A stretch of 51,746 nucleotides of DNA from Anaerolinea sp. (lineage in GTDB: Bacteria; Chloroflexota; Anaerolineae; Anaerolineales; Villigracilaceae), in assembly GCA_020723805.1 (NCBI GenBank), contig DYID01000025.1, forward strand, positions 1-51,746, read 5' to 3'. Numbering within the stretch: position 1 is the first letter of the stretch; each line of letters begins with the position of its first letter. Of the stretch, positions 8,539 through 15,801 are shown one piece after another. The translations under genes and the position numbers were made by a program. The notes under the pieces were generated by a model. It was given only the letters and a program-made list of their open reading frames with translations, was not told where the DNA came from and ran no database searches.

Positions 8539-10725
8539 TTATATTGGCACCTTATCCCCTGTTCGCAGCGACTCCACCGCCGCAAACGAGGCTTGGGTCA
8601 CGCCGATGAGCTGCTCGTAGGGAATGGGCGGTTCGCCGCCCTCACGGATGGCTTTGACGAACGCTTTCCATTCGTTGACGTGTCCCTTATCCTGCGCGCC
8701 TCTTTGCTCTTTCTTCTTTCCATCTTTTACGACTTGTAACGAAACAAAATCATCCAAGACCGCGACCATCCCGCCGCAGAACAACTCGACGCGCTCCTTG
8801 GGGAAGGACTTGTCGCCGTTGGCGAGGTAGTCCACCACCCCAATCGAGCCGTCGGGGAAGGCGAAGGTCATCGAGACGTTGTCTTCGCGGTATTTGCCGC
8901 CGTCGGGCAGGGCGTGAGCGCTGACGGAGACCGGCGCCGCGCCGACGAGGAACGTGACAAAGTCAATGAAATGACACGCTTCGCCGATGATGCGTCCGCC
9001 GCCGGTTTGGGGATCGTGGGTCCAGTGGCTGGAGGGAAGATAACCGGCGTTTACGCGGTAGTGGACGTAGAGAGGCTCTGTGCGAGGAAAGAGGAAAGAG
9101 GAAAGATTCTGGGCAAGGGGAGCGAAGCGGCGGTTGAAACCAGTCATCAGTAAACAGTTATCAGTTTTCAGTAACTGCTTACTGATCACTGATAACTGAT
9201 CACTGGTAATTGCCAGCGGCTTTTCCACAAACACATGCTTGCCTGCCTTGAGCGCTTTGACCACCAGGTCGGCGTGGGAATCGTGGCGGGTGAGAATCGC
9301 AACAGTGTTGATGTTGGGGTCGTTGAGAATTTCGTCATCGGAGGAGGAGGCGTATTGGAAGCCGAATTTCTTCCCGGCATGTTGGGCATGAAGACCGCCG
9401 GAGGAGGCAATGCCGATGAGGGAAACATTGCCGGCTTTTTTGACGGCGGGAAGCAGGACAGCGTTTGCAAAGAGACCGGCGCCGAGAACACCCAGATTTA
9501 CGATTGGCGATTTGCGATTTGTGATTTGCGATTGACGATTAGCGGTGACAGTAAATTCAATCCTTCTTTCCTCTTGCCTCTTTCCTTTCGGGTATGTCAG
9601 CACCACGCCCAAAAAGGGTTCTTTCTTCTTGCCGGTAATCACCTCATACGCCGCTGCCGCCTGTTCGATGGGGAAGCGGTGCGTGATGAGCGGCTGGACG
9701 TTCAATTTGCCGCTTGCCATGAGGTCGAGCACAGCCTGGAAATTCCTCCCCTCCGTCCAGCGCACGTAACCAATGGGGTAATCCACGCCGTTTTCCTCAT
9801 AGGAGGGATCGTAGCGTCCGGGTCCGTAAGAACGCGAGTTGATGAAGGAGAGTTCCTTTTCGTAATACACCTTGCGGGGGAAGGTCAGCCCCACTGCGCC
9901 GGTGGCAACGACGCGCGCCCGGTCGCGGGCAATGACGCCCGCCAATTCCACCGGGTCGTTGGATTTGGTGTCGGCGCAGATGAGCACAGCGTCGAATCCG
10001 CGGTGGGAGGCGTCGCCCTGAGCGTGGCGAAGGGTGAAGGCTTGGGCGGCATCTACGGCGTTTTCGCGGGAGACCGCTTCCAGTCCAAGAGAGGAGGCGA
10101 GTTTAATGCGGGCGGGGTCAATGTCTATGCCAAGGACACGGCAGCCGGCGGCGGTCGCAATCTGTGCGGCAAGCAGTCCCAGCAATCCCATGCCGATGAC
10201 GGCGACCGTTTCGCCCAGCTGCGGTTCGGCAAGGCGGAATCCGTGCATGGCGATGGCGCCCAGCGTGGTGAAGGCGGCGGATTCGAAATCCACGTTTTTG
10301 GGGAGGGGGGTGATGAGATTGCGCGGCACGACGTTGTATTCGGCATGGACGGCGTAATTTAGCCCGGCACACGCCACCCGCTGACCGACTTTGAAGCCCT
10401 GCATGTTTTTCCCAAGCGCAACGATGACGCCGGCGGAGGAGTAACCCAGCGGCATGGGCTGGTCGAGGCGGTTGAAGGCGGCTTGCAGGGTGGGGACCAC
10501 GCCCTCGCGTTTGGCTTTATCGAGGACTTGTTTGACGAGGTCGGGGCGGGAACGCGCCTTGCCGACCAGACTTTTTTCGGCAAACTCGACAATCATGCGC
10601 TCGGTTCCCGCCGAGACCAGGCTTGCCTGCACCCGAATCAGCGCCTGCCCCTCCCGAGGCGCGGGTATGGGGACTTCTTCCACAGTGGTTTTTCCGTTTT
10701 TGATGTTTTGGAGGAGTTGTTTCAT
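8539..10725 (-). CDS. bi-domain oxidoreductase: zinc-type dehydrogenase fused to Gfo/Idh/MocA
   Basis: A 728-aa natural fusion. Residues 1-385 form a medium-chain alcohol dehydrogenase fold: GYSSAGVIVALG in the catalytic part, then nucleotide-binding VIGMGLLGLLAAQIA. Residues 405-728 form a Gfo/Idh/MocA oxidoreductase: LGVLGAGLFANAVLLPA, then HVFVEKPLAI and TGFNRRFAP, then GGGRIIGEACHFIDF. Such two-domain proteins sit in envelope polysaccharide loci of many bacteria and are thought to act on sugar nucleotides. This copy contains low-complexity DNA repeats in frame: TLRHAQGDASHRG (about 229-241), the domain linker ANRQSQITNRKSP (about 398-410), and SDQLSVISKQLL (about 504-515) in place of a normal helix. 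The ATG at 10725 is the family-like start. Confidence 0.9.
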   Translation of the reverse strand: MKQLLQNIKNGKTTVEEVPIPAPREGQALIRVQASLVSAGTERMIVEFAEKSLVGKARSRPDLVKQVLDKAKREGVVPTLQAAFNRLDQPMPLGYSSAGVIVALGKNMQGFKVGQRVACAGLNYAVHAEYNVVPRNLITPLPKNVDFESAAFTTLGAIAMHGFRLAEPQLGETVAVIGMGLLGLLAAQIATAAGCRVLGIDIDPARIKLASSLGLEAVSRENAVDAAQAFTLRHAQGDASHRGFDAVLICADTKSNDPVELAGVIARDRARVVATGAVGLTFPRKVYYEKELSFINSRSYGPGRYDPSYEENGVDYPIGYVRWTEGRNFQAVLDLMASGKLNVQPLITHRFPIEQAAAAYEVITGKKKEPFLGVVLTYPKGKRQEERRIEFTVTANRQSQITNRKSPIVNLGVLGAGLFANAVLLPAVKKAGNVSLIGIASSGGLHAQHAGKKFGFQYASSSDDEILNDPNINTVAILTRHDSHADLVVKALKAGKHVFVEKPLAITSDQLSVISKQLLKTDNCLLMTGFNRRFAPLAQNLSSFLFPRTEPLYVHYRVNAGYLPSSHWTHDPQTGGGRIIGEACHFIDFVTFLVGAAPVSVSAHALPDGGKYREDNVSMTFAFPDGSIGVVDYLANGDKSFPKERVELFCGGMVAVLDDFVSLQVVKDGKKKEQRGAQDKGHVNEWKAFVKAIREGGEPPIPYEQLIGVTQASFAAVESLRTGDKVPI

Positions 10726-10823
10726 AGTGAAAATCTGAAAGAAAAGTTTCGACCAGTATACCCGAATTCGACCCTTTACCTTCCGCACGCTCTTGCAAAG
10801 AGCGGCGAAATGGATAGGTTAAC

Positions 10824-11043
10824 CTTTTTACCACAGAGACCACAGAGCCTTCTGAGAAAAATTCGTAACTGTTCAGCGGGGCTGAAGCCGCCTGCTCCGT
10901 TCGTGGAAGTCCTTCGGACTGGCGGCGCGAGTCGGATTAATCCGACTTTCATGTACTGAGGCAGAAACAGGGCGCAAAGCCGCATGGTTGAATAGTTACA
11001 AAAATTCAAACTCTCTGCGCACTCTGTGGCATAACCCGCGACG
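10824..11043. repeat. M1-like CACAGAG palindrome split by a later insertion
   Basis: The left half (ACCACAGAGACCACAGAG...GAGAAAAATTC) and right half (AATTCAAACTCTCTGCGCACTCTGTGGCATAA) match the M1 copies when the 10865-10999 insert and one duplicated 8-mer are removed. No GAGAGTGTC termini are visible, so it is a decayed copy. Confidence 0.7.
10865..10999. mobile_element. MITE with IS66-like ends and 8-bp target duplication
   Basis: A 135-bp element that starts GTAACTGTTCAGC and ends with the complement of GTAACTATTCAACC. It is flanked by the exact 8-bp direct repeat AAAAATTC (10857-10864 and 11000-11007). IS66-family elements are known for ends beginning GTAA and for 8-bp target duplications, so this is probably a non-autonomous derivative. 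It holds two short palindromes (GTCCTTCGGAC and GTCGGATTAATCCGAC) and no ORF. Confidence 0.85.
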
Positions 11044-11065
11044 CAACGATTTTTACGCAAAAATC

Positions 11066-11094
11066 TTGCCTCGCAATGAAATTGTAACTATAAT
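11066..11094 (+). promoter_or_regulatory. promoter of the AOR gene
   Basis: TTGCCT (11066-11071) lies 17 bp from TATAAT (11089-11094). Transcription would start near 11101 and leave an unusually long leader of about 150 nt before the ATG at 11253. Confidence 0.7.
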
Positions 11095-11100
11095 GTTTGT

Positions 11101-11252
11101 ACACTTTGGGTTGCCTTGCGGCATACCTTATTGATGGTTCAACCGGCTCACAAAAGCCGGCACATAGGAGAGGAGGTTCCGCGAACAGATGACTCTCAAT
11201 CCGAATCATGTTTTGCTTACCCCAAAACCCTCATCAATAAGGAGAAAATCTC
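11101..11252 (+). promoter_or_regulatory. structured 5' leader of the AOR gene (candidate cis-regulatory RNA)
   Basis: CCTTATTGATG (11126-11136) is exactly complementary to CATCAATAAGG (11232-11242), whose AAGG is part of the AAGGAG ribosome binding site. The pairing would close a loop of about 95 nt that includes a 6-bp hairpin CCGGCT/AGCCGG (about 11143-11160). A second strong purine site GGAGAGGAGG (11167-11176) precedes an ATG at 11189 that opens a 28-codon frame ending at 11275, overlapping the AOR start. Either a riboswitch-like element or a leader peptide with coupled translation would fit. I do not recognise it as a known class, and cannot judge it against the Moco motif by eye. Confidence 0.45.
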
Positions 11253-13079
11253 ATGGCTCTCGGTGGTTACGCTGATAAAGTCGCCTGGGTGGATCTCACC
11301 ACAGGCAAAACGGAATTCAAGCCCATTCCGGAAGAATATAAACGTAAGTACATCGGCGGACGCGGCGTTGGGGTGCGGTTTGTGTTCGACAACGGTCCAC
11401 AGGTGGACCCGCTTTCACCGGATAACATCCTATGCTTCATGAACGGACCGCTGACCGGCTCCGAAGCCAACATGAGCGGGCGCATGGCAATCGTGACCAA
11501 ATCGCCTCTCACCGGAACGGTTACCGACTCTCACCATGGGGGCTGGTCTGCCGCCCGTCTGCGCTGGGCTGGCTACGACGGGCTGGTCTTCAAAGGCAAA
11601 GCACCCAAACCGACCTATGTGTACATCCACGACGGTCAATTCGAACTGCTGGACGCATCCGAAGTATGGGGCAAAGGCGTTCACGACACGGTCAAATACT
11701 TCCGCGAAAAATACGGCGAAAAAGACCTGACGGTCATCTCGATTGGTCCCGCGGGCGAGAACCTGGTCAAATTTGCCTGCTGGGTCAACGAAGATGACCG
11801 CGCCAGCGGACGCGGCGGCACCGGCTGTGTGGGCGGCTCGAAAAACCTGAAAGCCATCGTCATCAAAGCCGAAAAGACCCTCACCAAAGCCGCCGACCGC
11901 GACGCCTGGAAAACCGCCCACGAGCGCGCCCTGAAAGGCATCATGGCGGAGGAGAACATCACCAGCCCGCGCAAGGGCGGTCTCTCCGTCTATGGCACCA
12001 ACGTGCTGATGAATATCACCAACTCCATCGGCGCTCTCCCCACCAAAAACAGCATGTACACTTCCTTCGGCAGCAACGCCGAAACCATCGCCGGCGAATG
12101 GGTCAACGCCAACATCCTCGTGGATAACCCCACCTGTCACGCCTGCCCCGTTGCCTGCAAGAAGGAAGTCGAAATCAAGGACGGACCGTATGCCGGTCTG
12201 CGCATGGAATCGGTCGAATACGAACCCGCCTGGTCGGTCGGCGCAAACTGCGGCAACGCCGACGCCCGCCTCGTCGCCAAGATGATTGACCTGTGCAACG
12301 ACTTCGGCATGGACGCCATCGAAACCGGTCACCCGCTCTCGGTCTGGATGGAAGCGACCGAACGGGGCTACACCAACGGCTCCGGTAAACTCGCCTGGGG
12401 CGATCCCGAAGGCATGACCAAAGCCGTCGAAATGATTGCCAAACGTCAGGGCTTTGGCGCCATCCTCGCCGAAGGCGCAAACGCCGTCGCCAAACACTTC
12501 GGTCATCCCGAACTCGCCATGACCGTCAAAGGGCAGGGCATCCCCGCCTACGACCCGCGCGGACTCAAAGGCATGGGCATTGCCTACGCCACATCCAACC
12601 GTGGCGCCTGCCATCTGCGCGCCTACACCCCCGCCGCCGAACTCGGCGTCATGCCCTACAACTCCCTCAAAGTGGACCCGCTCGAATGGAAGGGCAAGGG
12701 CGAACTCGTCGCCATCTTCCAAAATGTCCATGCCTTCTCCGACAGCATGGACCTGTGCAAATTCTCCGCTTTCGCCATGGGCGCCGAAGAATACGCCCAG
12801 CAATACTCCGCCATGGTGGGCGTCCCCTTCACCGCCGACGACGTGCTGAAGACCGGCGAGCGCATCTACAACCTCGAACGCTACTACAACAACCTGGCTG
12901 GCTTCCGCGAAGGCTCCGACTACCTGCCCAAGCGCTTCCTCGAAGAACCCTCCGACCAGCCCGGCTCGAAGGGTCACGTTTGCGAACTCGACAAGATGCT
13001 CGAGGAATACTACAAAGTGCGCGGCTGGGTCAACGGCGTGGTGCCGGAATCCAAACTCAAGGAACTGGAGATTGTCTAA
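11253..13079 (+). CDS. aldehyde:ferredoxin oxidoreductase family (tungsten enzyme)
   Basis: A 608-aa member of the AOR family, which oxidises aldehydes or related substrates with a tungsto-bispyranopterin and passes electrons to ferredoxin through one 4Fe-4S cluster. The cluster ligands are at family spacing: Cys295, Cys298 and Cys302 (CHACPVAC) and Cys502 (MDLCKFSAF). Pterin-binding stretches include GGRGVGVRF (35-43), GPLTGS, and YDPRGLKGMGIAYATS (433-448). The length is standard. The ATG follows AAGGAG. Convergent neighbours are a MoaD-like sulfur carrier, a small conserved protein and a radical SAM maturase, which support a tungsten/pterin role. The exact substrate cannot be read from sequence. 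Confidence 0.93.
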   Translation: MALGGYADKVAWVDLTTGKTEFKPIPEEYKRKYIGGRGVGVRFVFDNGPQVDPLSPDNILCFMNGPLTGSEANMSGRMAIVTKSPLTGTVTDSHHGGWSAARLRWAGYDGLVFKGKAPKPTYVYIHDGQFELLDASEVWGKGVHDTVKYFREKYGEKDLTVISIGPAGENLVKFACWVNEDDRASGRGGTGCVGGSKNLKAIVIKAEKTLTKAADRDAWKTAHERALKGIMAEENITSPRKGGLSVYGTNVLMNITNSIGALPTKNSMYTSFGSNAETIAGEWVNANILVDNPTCHACPVACKKEVEIKDGPYAGLRMESVEYEPAWSVGANCGNADARLVAKMIDLCNDFGMDAIETGHPLSVWMEATERGYTNGSGKLAWGDPEGMTKAVEMIAKRQGFGAILAEGANAVAKHFGHPELAMTVKGQGIPAYDPRGLKGMGIAYATSNRGACHLRAYTPAAELGVMPYNSLKVDPLEWKGKGELVAIFQNVHAFSDSMDLCKFSAFAMGAEEYAQQYSAMVGVPFTADDVLKTGERIYNLERYYNNLAGFREGSDYLPKRFLEEPSDQPGSKGHVCELDKMLEEYYKVRGWVNGVVPESKLKELEIV

Positions 13080-13085
13080 GCATAG

Positions 13086-13146
13086 GACACGTTCTCTAAC
13101 GTGTCAGCCAACGAAAAGCGGCGTGGACGCAAGGACACGCCGCTTT
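13086..13146 (+). terminator. two hairpins after the AOR gene
   Basis: Hairpin GACACGTT-CTCT-AACGTGTC (13086-13105) is followed by the 11-bp stem AAAGCGGCGTG / CACGCCGCTTT (13115-13125, 13136-13146). The second has a short T-rich tail (CTTTCACTTTCG). The pair lies between convergent genes. Confidence 0.6.
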
Positions 13147-13241
13147 CACTTTCGCTTCATTTCGGACCTCCAACCTGCTCCCGTCTCCCTAATCTCGTCC
13201 TTGCCTCTGCATTTACCAATTACCAATCACCACTTTCTAGC

Positions 13242-13499
13242 CTACGCCCCCGCCCGCAGGGTCTTCTTCCCAAACCGCGCCAGGAAATCATCTACCAGAT
13301 GGTCCTCAATCTCAATCGTCAGGTGCGTCTGCCCGACCGCAAGCGAACCCAGGCGGAAGGGTTCCATCCGCTCCAAAGTGACCGTCCACCCCTCTGCGCG
13401 GACGACATTTTCTCCCTCCATTGTTCCGCCCATCTCCTGCAAATATTCCTTCAGCAAAAAGAGGGGAATGCCGCGTATTTCGCGGACGATGGTTTGCAT
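13242..13499 (-). CDS. small conserved protein beside MoaD (AOR-associated)
   Basis: An 85-aa soluble protein I do not recognise with certainty. It has no signal peptide, no membrane segment and no cysteine. Predicted fold is mixed: a helix with MQTIVREI and LLKEYLQEMG, a strand-rich middle (ENVVRAEGWTVTLERME) and a C-terminal segment HLTIEIED. Its ATG shares one base with the stop of the MoaD-like gene (TGATG), so it is translationally coupled to it. This layout, a MoaD paralog plus a small partner next to AOR, suggests a role in pterin cofactor synthesis or enzyme assembly. It may belong to a small DUF family such as DUF1952, but that name is a guess. Confidence 0.75.
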   Translation of the reverse strand: MQTIVREIRGIPLFLLKEYLQEMGGTMEGENVVRAEGWTVTLERMEPFRLGSLAVGQTHLTIEIEDHLVDDFLARFGKKTLRAGA

Positions 13500-13792
13500 C
13501 AGCCGCCGCCCACCGGAGGGAAGATGTCTATCTTATCGTCGGGCTGGAGGACTGTATCGAATTTCTCCGGCAGGTACACCGCCTCCCGCCCGTTGATGAA
13601 AAACTTCATGTGCGGGAGGAAGTTCCCGTTCTCGTCCAGCAATTCCCGGCGCATGGCGGGATACTCCTCAACAAATTTATGCACCAGTTGAATGGCGGTT
13701 ATCCCCTCCGGCAGGTTCAATTCCACCGTCTTCTTGCCGACAATCGGACGCAGGGTGGCATAAAAATTGACTTGCATAACCATCTCTTCCAT
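13499..13792 (-). CDS. MoaD / ThiS family sulfur carrier protein
   Basis: A 97-aa ubiquitin-fold protein. Features: QVNFYATLRPIVGKKTVEL at the start, EGITAIQLVHKFVEEYP in the helix, KFFINGREA, DDKIDIFPPVGGG at the end. The protein ends in three glycines, the last two forming the Gly-Gly tail that carries a thiocarboxylate for dithiolene synthesis in molybdopterin or tungstopterin. The start ATG has GGAGG 9 nt upstream. The paralog is probably dedicated to the adjacent AOR tungsten enzyme, since MoaD-like proteins are commonly encoded next to AOR genes. The stop overlaps the next start by one base. Confidence 0.9.
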   Translation of the reverse strand: MEEMVMQVNFYATLRPIVGKKTVELNLPEGITAIQLVHKFVEEYPAMRRELLDENGNFLPHMKFFINGREAVYLPEKFDTVLQPDDKIDIFPPVGGG

Positions 13793-13873
13793 TTTCTGTC
13801 ACCTCCAAATTCTCCATGCGATACCTGCAAGAACACCTTTGGCTCCCATATTTTACCCCGCGAAAATTAATCA

Positions 13874-13975
13874 CTCACTTTACGCAGTCTCTTCGTAGCG
13901 CGACACATTGTCCCCGCAAGGGGGTTCATGTCGCCTGAAAACACGAGATAAATCTCGCGCTACCGCGTAACATGA
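13874..13975. mobile_element. MITE-like element, family M2 long form, copy 1
   Basis: Begins CTCACTTTACGCAG and ends GCGTAACATGA, with TTAATCA on the left (13867-13873) and GTTAATCA on the right (13976-13983). The interior has the stem GTAGCGCGA / TCGCGCTAC, plus GTCCCCGCAAGGGGG. It directly abuts the short-form copy that follows, and both share the target word. Confidence 0.7.
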
Positions 13976-13983
13976 GTTAATCA

Positions 13984-14065
13984 CTGATGTTACGCCCGTC
14001 CCGAAGGTTTGGCTGAAAAATAGGCGCAATTTGCGAGAACCCTCGGGACGTTTCGCGTAAGGTGA
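13984..14065. mobile_element. MITE-like element, family M2, copy b
   Basis: An 82-bp element, CTGATGTTACGC to GCGTAAGGTGA, with the internal stem GTCCCGAAGGTT / AACCCTCGGGAC (one change). It is bounded by an exact 8-bp direct repeat GTTAATCA (13976-13983, 14066-14073). Confidence 0.8.
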
Positions 14066-14102
14066 GTTAATCAACCCAAACGAAAAGCCCCGCCTCATCT
14101 GT

Positions 14103-14123
14103 GGACAACTCTGAGAGTTGTCC
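14103..14123 (-). terminator. hairpin after the radical SAM gene
   Basis: GGACAACT-CTGAG-AGTTGTCC is an 8-bp perfect stem 14 bp downstream of the stop of the radical SAM gene. There is no strong T-run, so termination is only possible. Confidence 0.35.
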
Positions 14124-14136
14124 TACACACAAACAA

Positions 14137-15408
14137 TCAGGGGCACTGAATGATGCCCTGCGCCCACAGACATCCGCCGCAGACCGGGAAGGTGGTGTTG
14201 CCGAGGCAGTCCTCCTCGTTGGTCTCGGAGAGGTCGCAGCCGCCGCAGAAGGTGCAGGGAGCGAAGACAAAATTGTGCAGGCGTTCGCGGTAGGCAACAT
14301 AACCCGGATCCAGCCAAATCTCCTGCAAAGACTTTTCCCGCACGTTGCCGATGACGTGTTTTTTCGAGAGGCGCGGTTTGCCGTGCAGGTAACTTATGTG
14401 CGTATGCATCAGGGGCCAGCACGGACTCACGTCCCCCGTCCAGGCGATGGACATGGTGCCGCTCTCGACGAAGTTGCACACATCGTTGGCGCCGCTCCAG
14501 TTGTTGCCCGCGTAACTGATGTTCAAGCCGCTGTTGAAGACCTCGAAAATGGCGTCGCGGGTGGTTTCGTCGAAGTCCATTTTGGGCAGGCTCAGGCGGG
14601 GAAGATGCGGAGCGTTCATGTAGGCGATGTCGTGGGTGACGCGGTTATAGAGACGGTCTGCCTGCATGTCTTCGGTGGCGGGTTGAAGGTTACTGACCGA
14701 GAAATATTTGGCGCGCAGGGATTTTCCGATCTGGATGACTTTGGGCAGATCGGCAATGTTCCGCCGCATGGCTACAAAAGCGATGCCAATTTCAGGCTTG
14801 GGATAATGTCCCGGCGGGCGCATTTTGACAAACCGCTCCAGATTGGCAATGATGTTCGGCAGTTCCGCGCCGAGGCGGATATCGGCAAAGCCCTCGGGCG
14901 TGGCGCCGTCCATCGAGACCCACAGGATGTCCAAGCCTGCGTCTATGAGTTCGCGGGACTTTTTCTCGGTCAGAATGGTGCCGTTGGTGATAAGTTCGAC
15001 CTTGACGCCCAGTTCGCGTTTGATGCGGCGAATCCATTCGATGGTTTTCTGATGGAACAACGGCTCGCCGATGCCGCCAAAATACACACTTGGGATTGGG
15101 TCGAGTTCCTTCAAGCCGGCGATGATACGCTCGAAGGTTTCTTCGGTCATGCGCCCGATGGGCTGTTCCCAGGCGTTGCGGAAGCAGGTGATACAGTCGA
15201 GGTTGCAGGCGACGGTCGGCTCGATATAGACCTTGGTGAGGTGAGTCACCGGGCGGTGCATACGGATAAAGTTATGCCCTTCGTCGAGGCGGACTTTCGC
15301 ACCGGGCGTCAGCCCATATTGGCGGGCAACTTCAGGCGGGATGATGAGGCGTCCGTTTTCATCCACCTCCGCCCAGGCGGTCGTCGGTTTTGTGGATACA
15401 GGTATCAT
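14137..15408 (-). CDS. radical SAM/SPASM protein with N-terminal AbrB-like domain (tungsten oxidoreductase maturase type)
   Basis: A 423-aa protein. Residues 10-52 look like a SpoVT/AbrB swapped-hairpin domain (VDENGRLIIPPEVARQYGL, then PGAKVRLDE). The radical SAM core starts at about 58 with the cluster motif CNLDCITC (Cys68, Cys72, Cys75), followed by YFGGIGEPLFH. The C-terminal region has SPASM-type cysteines: SPCWPL, then CTFCGGC, CLGN and CGGC near the end. Radical SAM proteins of this kind are known next to AOR-type enzymes and have been named tungsten cofactor oxidoreductase maturases (the TIGR04317 type, recalled from memory). The location beside moaD and AOR agrees. The ATG has AAGGAG upstream. 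The AbrB part could bind DNA or act as a peptide clamp; its role is unknown. Confidence 0.88.
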   Translation of the reverse strand: MIPVSTKPTTAWAEVDENGRLIIPPEVARQYGLTPGAKVRLDEGHNFIRMHRPVTHLTKVYIEPTVACNLDCITCFRNAWEQPIGRMTEETFERIIAGLKELDPIPSVYFGGIGEPLFHQKTIEWIRRIKRELGVKVELITNGTILTEKKSRELIDAGLDILWVSMDGATPEGFADIRLGAELPNIIANLERFVKMRPPGHYPKPEIGIAFVAMRRNIADLPKVIQIGKSLRAKYFSVSNLQPATEDMQADRLYNRVTHDIAYMNAPHLPRLSLPKMDFDETTRDAIFEVFNSGLNISYAGNNWSGANDVCNFVESGTMSIAWTGDVSPCWPLMHTHISYLHGKPRLSKKHVIGNVREKSLQEIWLDPGYVAYRERLHNFVFAPCTFCGGCDLSETNEEDCLGNTTFPVCGGCLWAQGIIQCP

Positions 15409-15436
15409 ACGCGCTCCTTGCCTACGGCGTAATTAA

Positions 15437-15585
15437 CTCACCTTACGCAGTTTTCTCGTAGCGCGACACATTGTCCCCGAATGGGGGTTCATGTCGCCTG
15501 AAAACACGAGATTCCCTTCGGCAGGGTTTCGACAGGCTCAACCTGCCAGCTCAGGCAAGAATCTCGCGCTACCGCGTAAAGTGAC
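15437..15585. mobile_element. MITE-like element, family M2 long form, copy 2
   Basis: A 149-bp element from CTCACCTTACGCAG to GCGTAAAGTGA, flanked by direct repeats TAATTAA (15430-15436, 15586-15592). It is the same as the element at 13874 but with about 45 extra bp inserted near CGAGAT, including GACAGGCTCAACCTGCC. Confidence 0.7.
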
Positions 15586-15678
15586 TAATTAATACCAATC
15601 ATATCTATTTTTGCGCGGAGTTCACGTGACAAAAGTCGCAGTTCCGAAGGATAAATTACCCCAGTGAGGGTGATATAA

Positions 15679-15761
15679 CTGATGTTACGCACCGTCCCGA
15701 AGGTTTGGCTGGAAAATAGGCGCAATTTGCGAGAACCTTCGGGACGTTTCGCGTAAGGTGA
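15679..15761. mobile_element. MITE-like element, family M2, copy c
   Basis: An 83-bp element, CTGATGTTACGC to GCGTAAGGTGA, with the perfect internal stem GTCCCGAAGGTT / AACCTTCGGGAC. It is flanked by an exact 9-bp direct repeat GTGATATAA (15670-15678, 15762-15770). The right duplication contains most of the TATAAT (15766-15771) that could serve the next gene. Confidence 0.82.
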
Positions 15762-15801
15762 GTGATATAATTTTGAAAATTGTGAAAGAAGGAGCAACTT
15801 C

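Noticed and set aside
9235-10362. A 375-codon frame on the plus strand within the bi-domain oxidoreductase gene
   Set aside because: Antisense shadow; the minus-strand protein has clear dehydrogenase motifs.
11430-12977. A 515-codon open frame on the minus strand
   Set aside because: It is fully antisense to the AOR gene, whose motifs are certain. The translated sequence is Gly/Val/Phe-rich noise.
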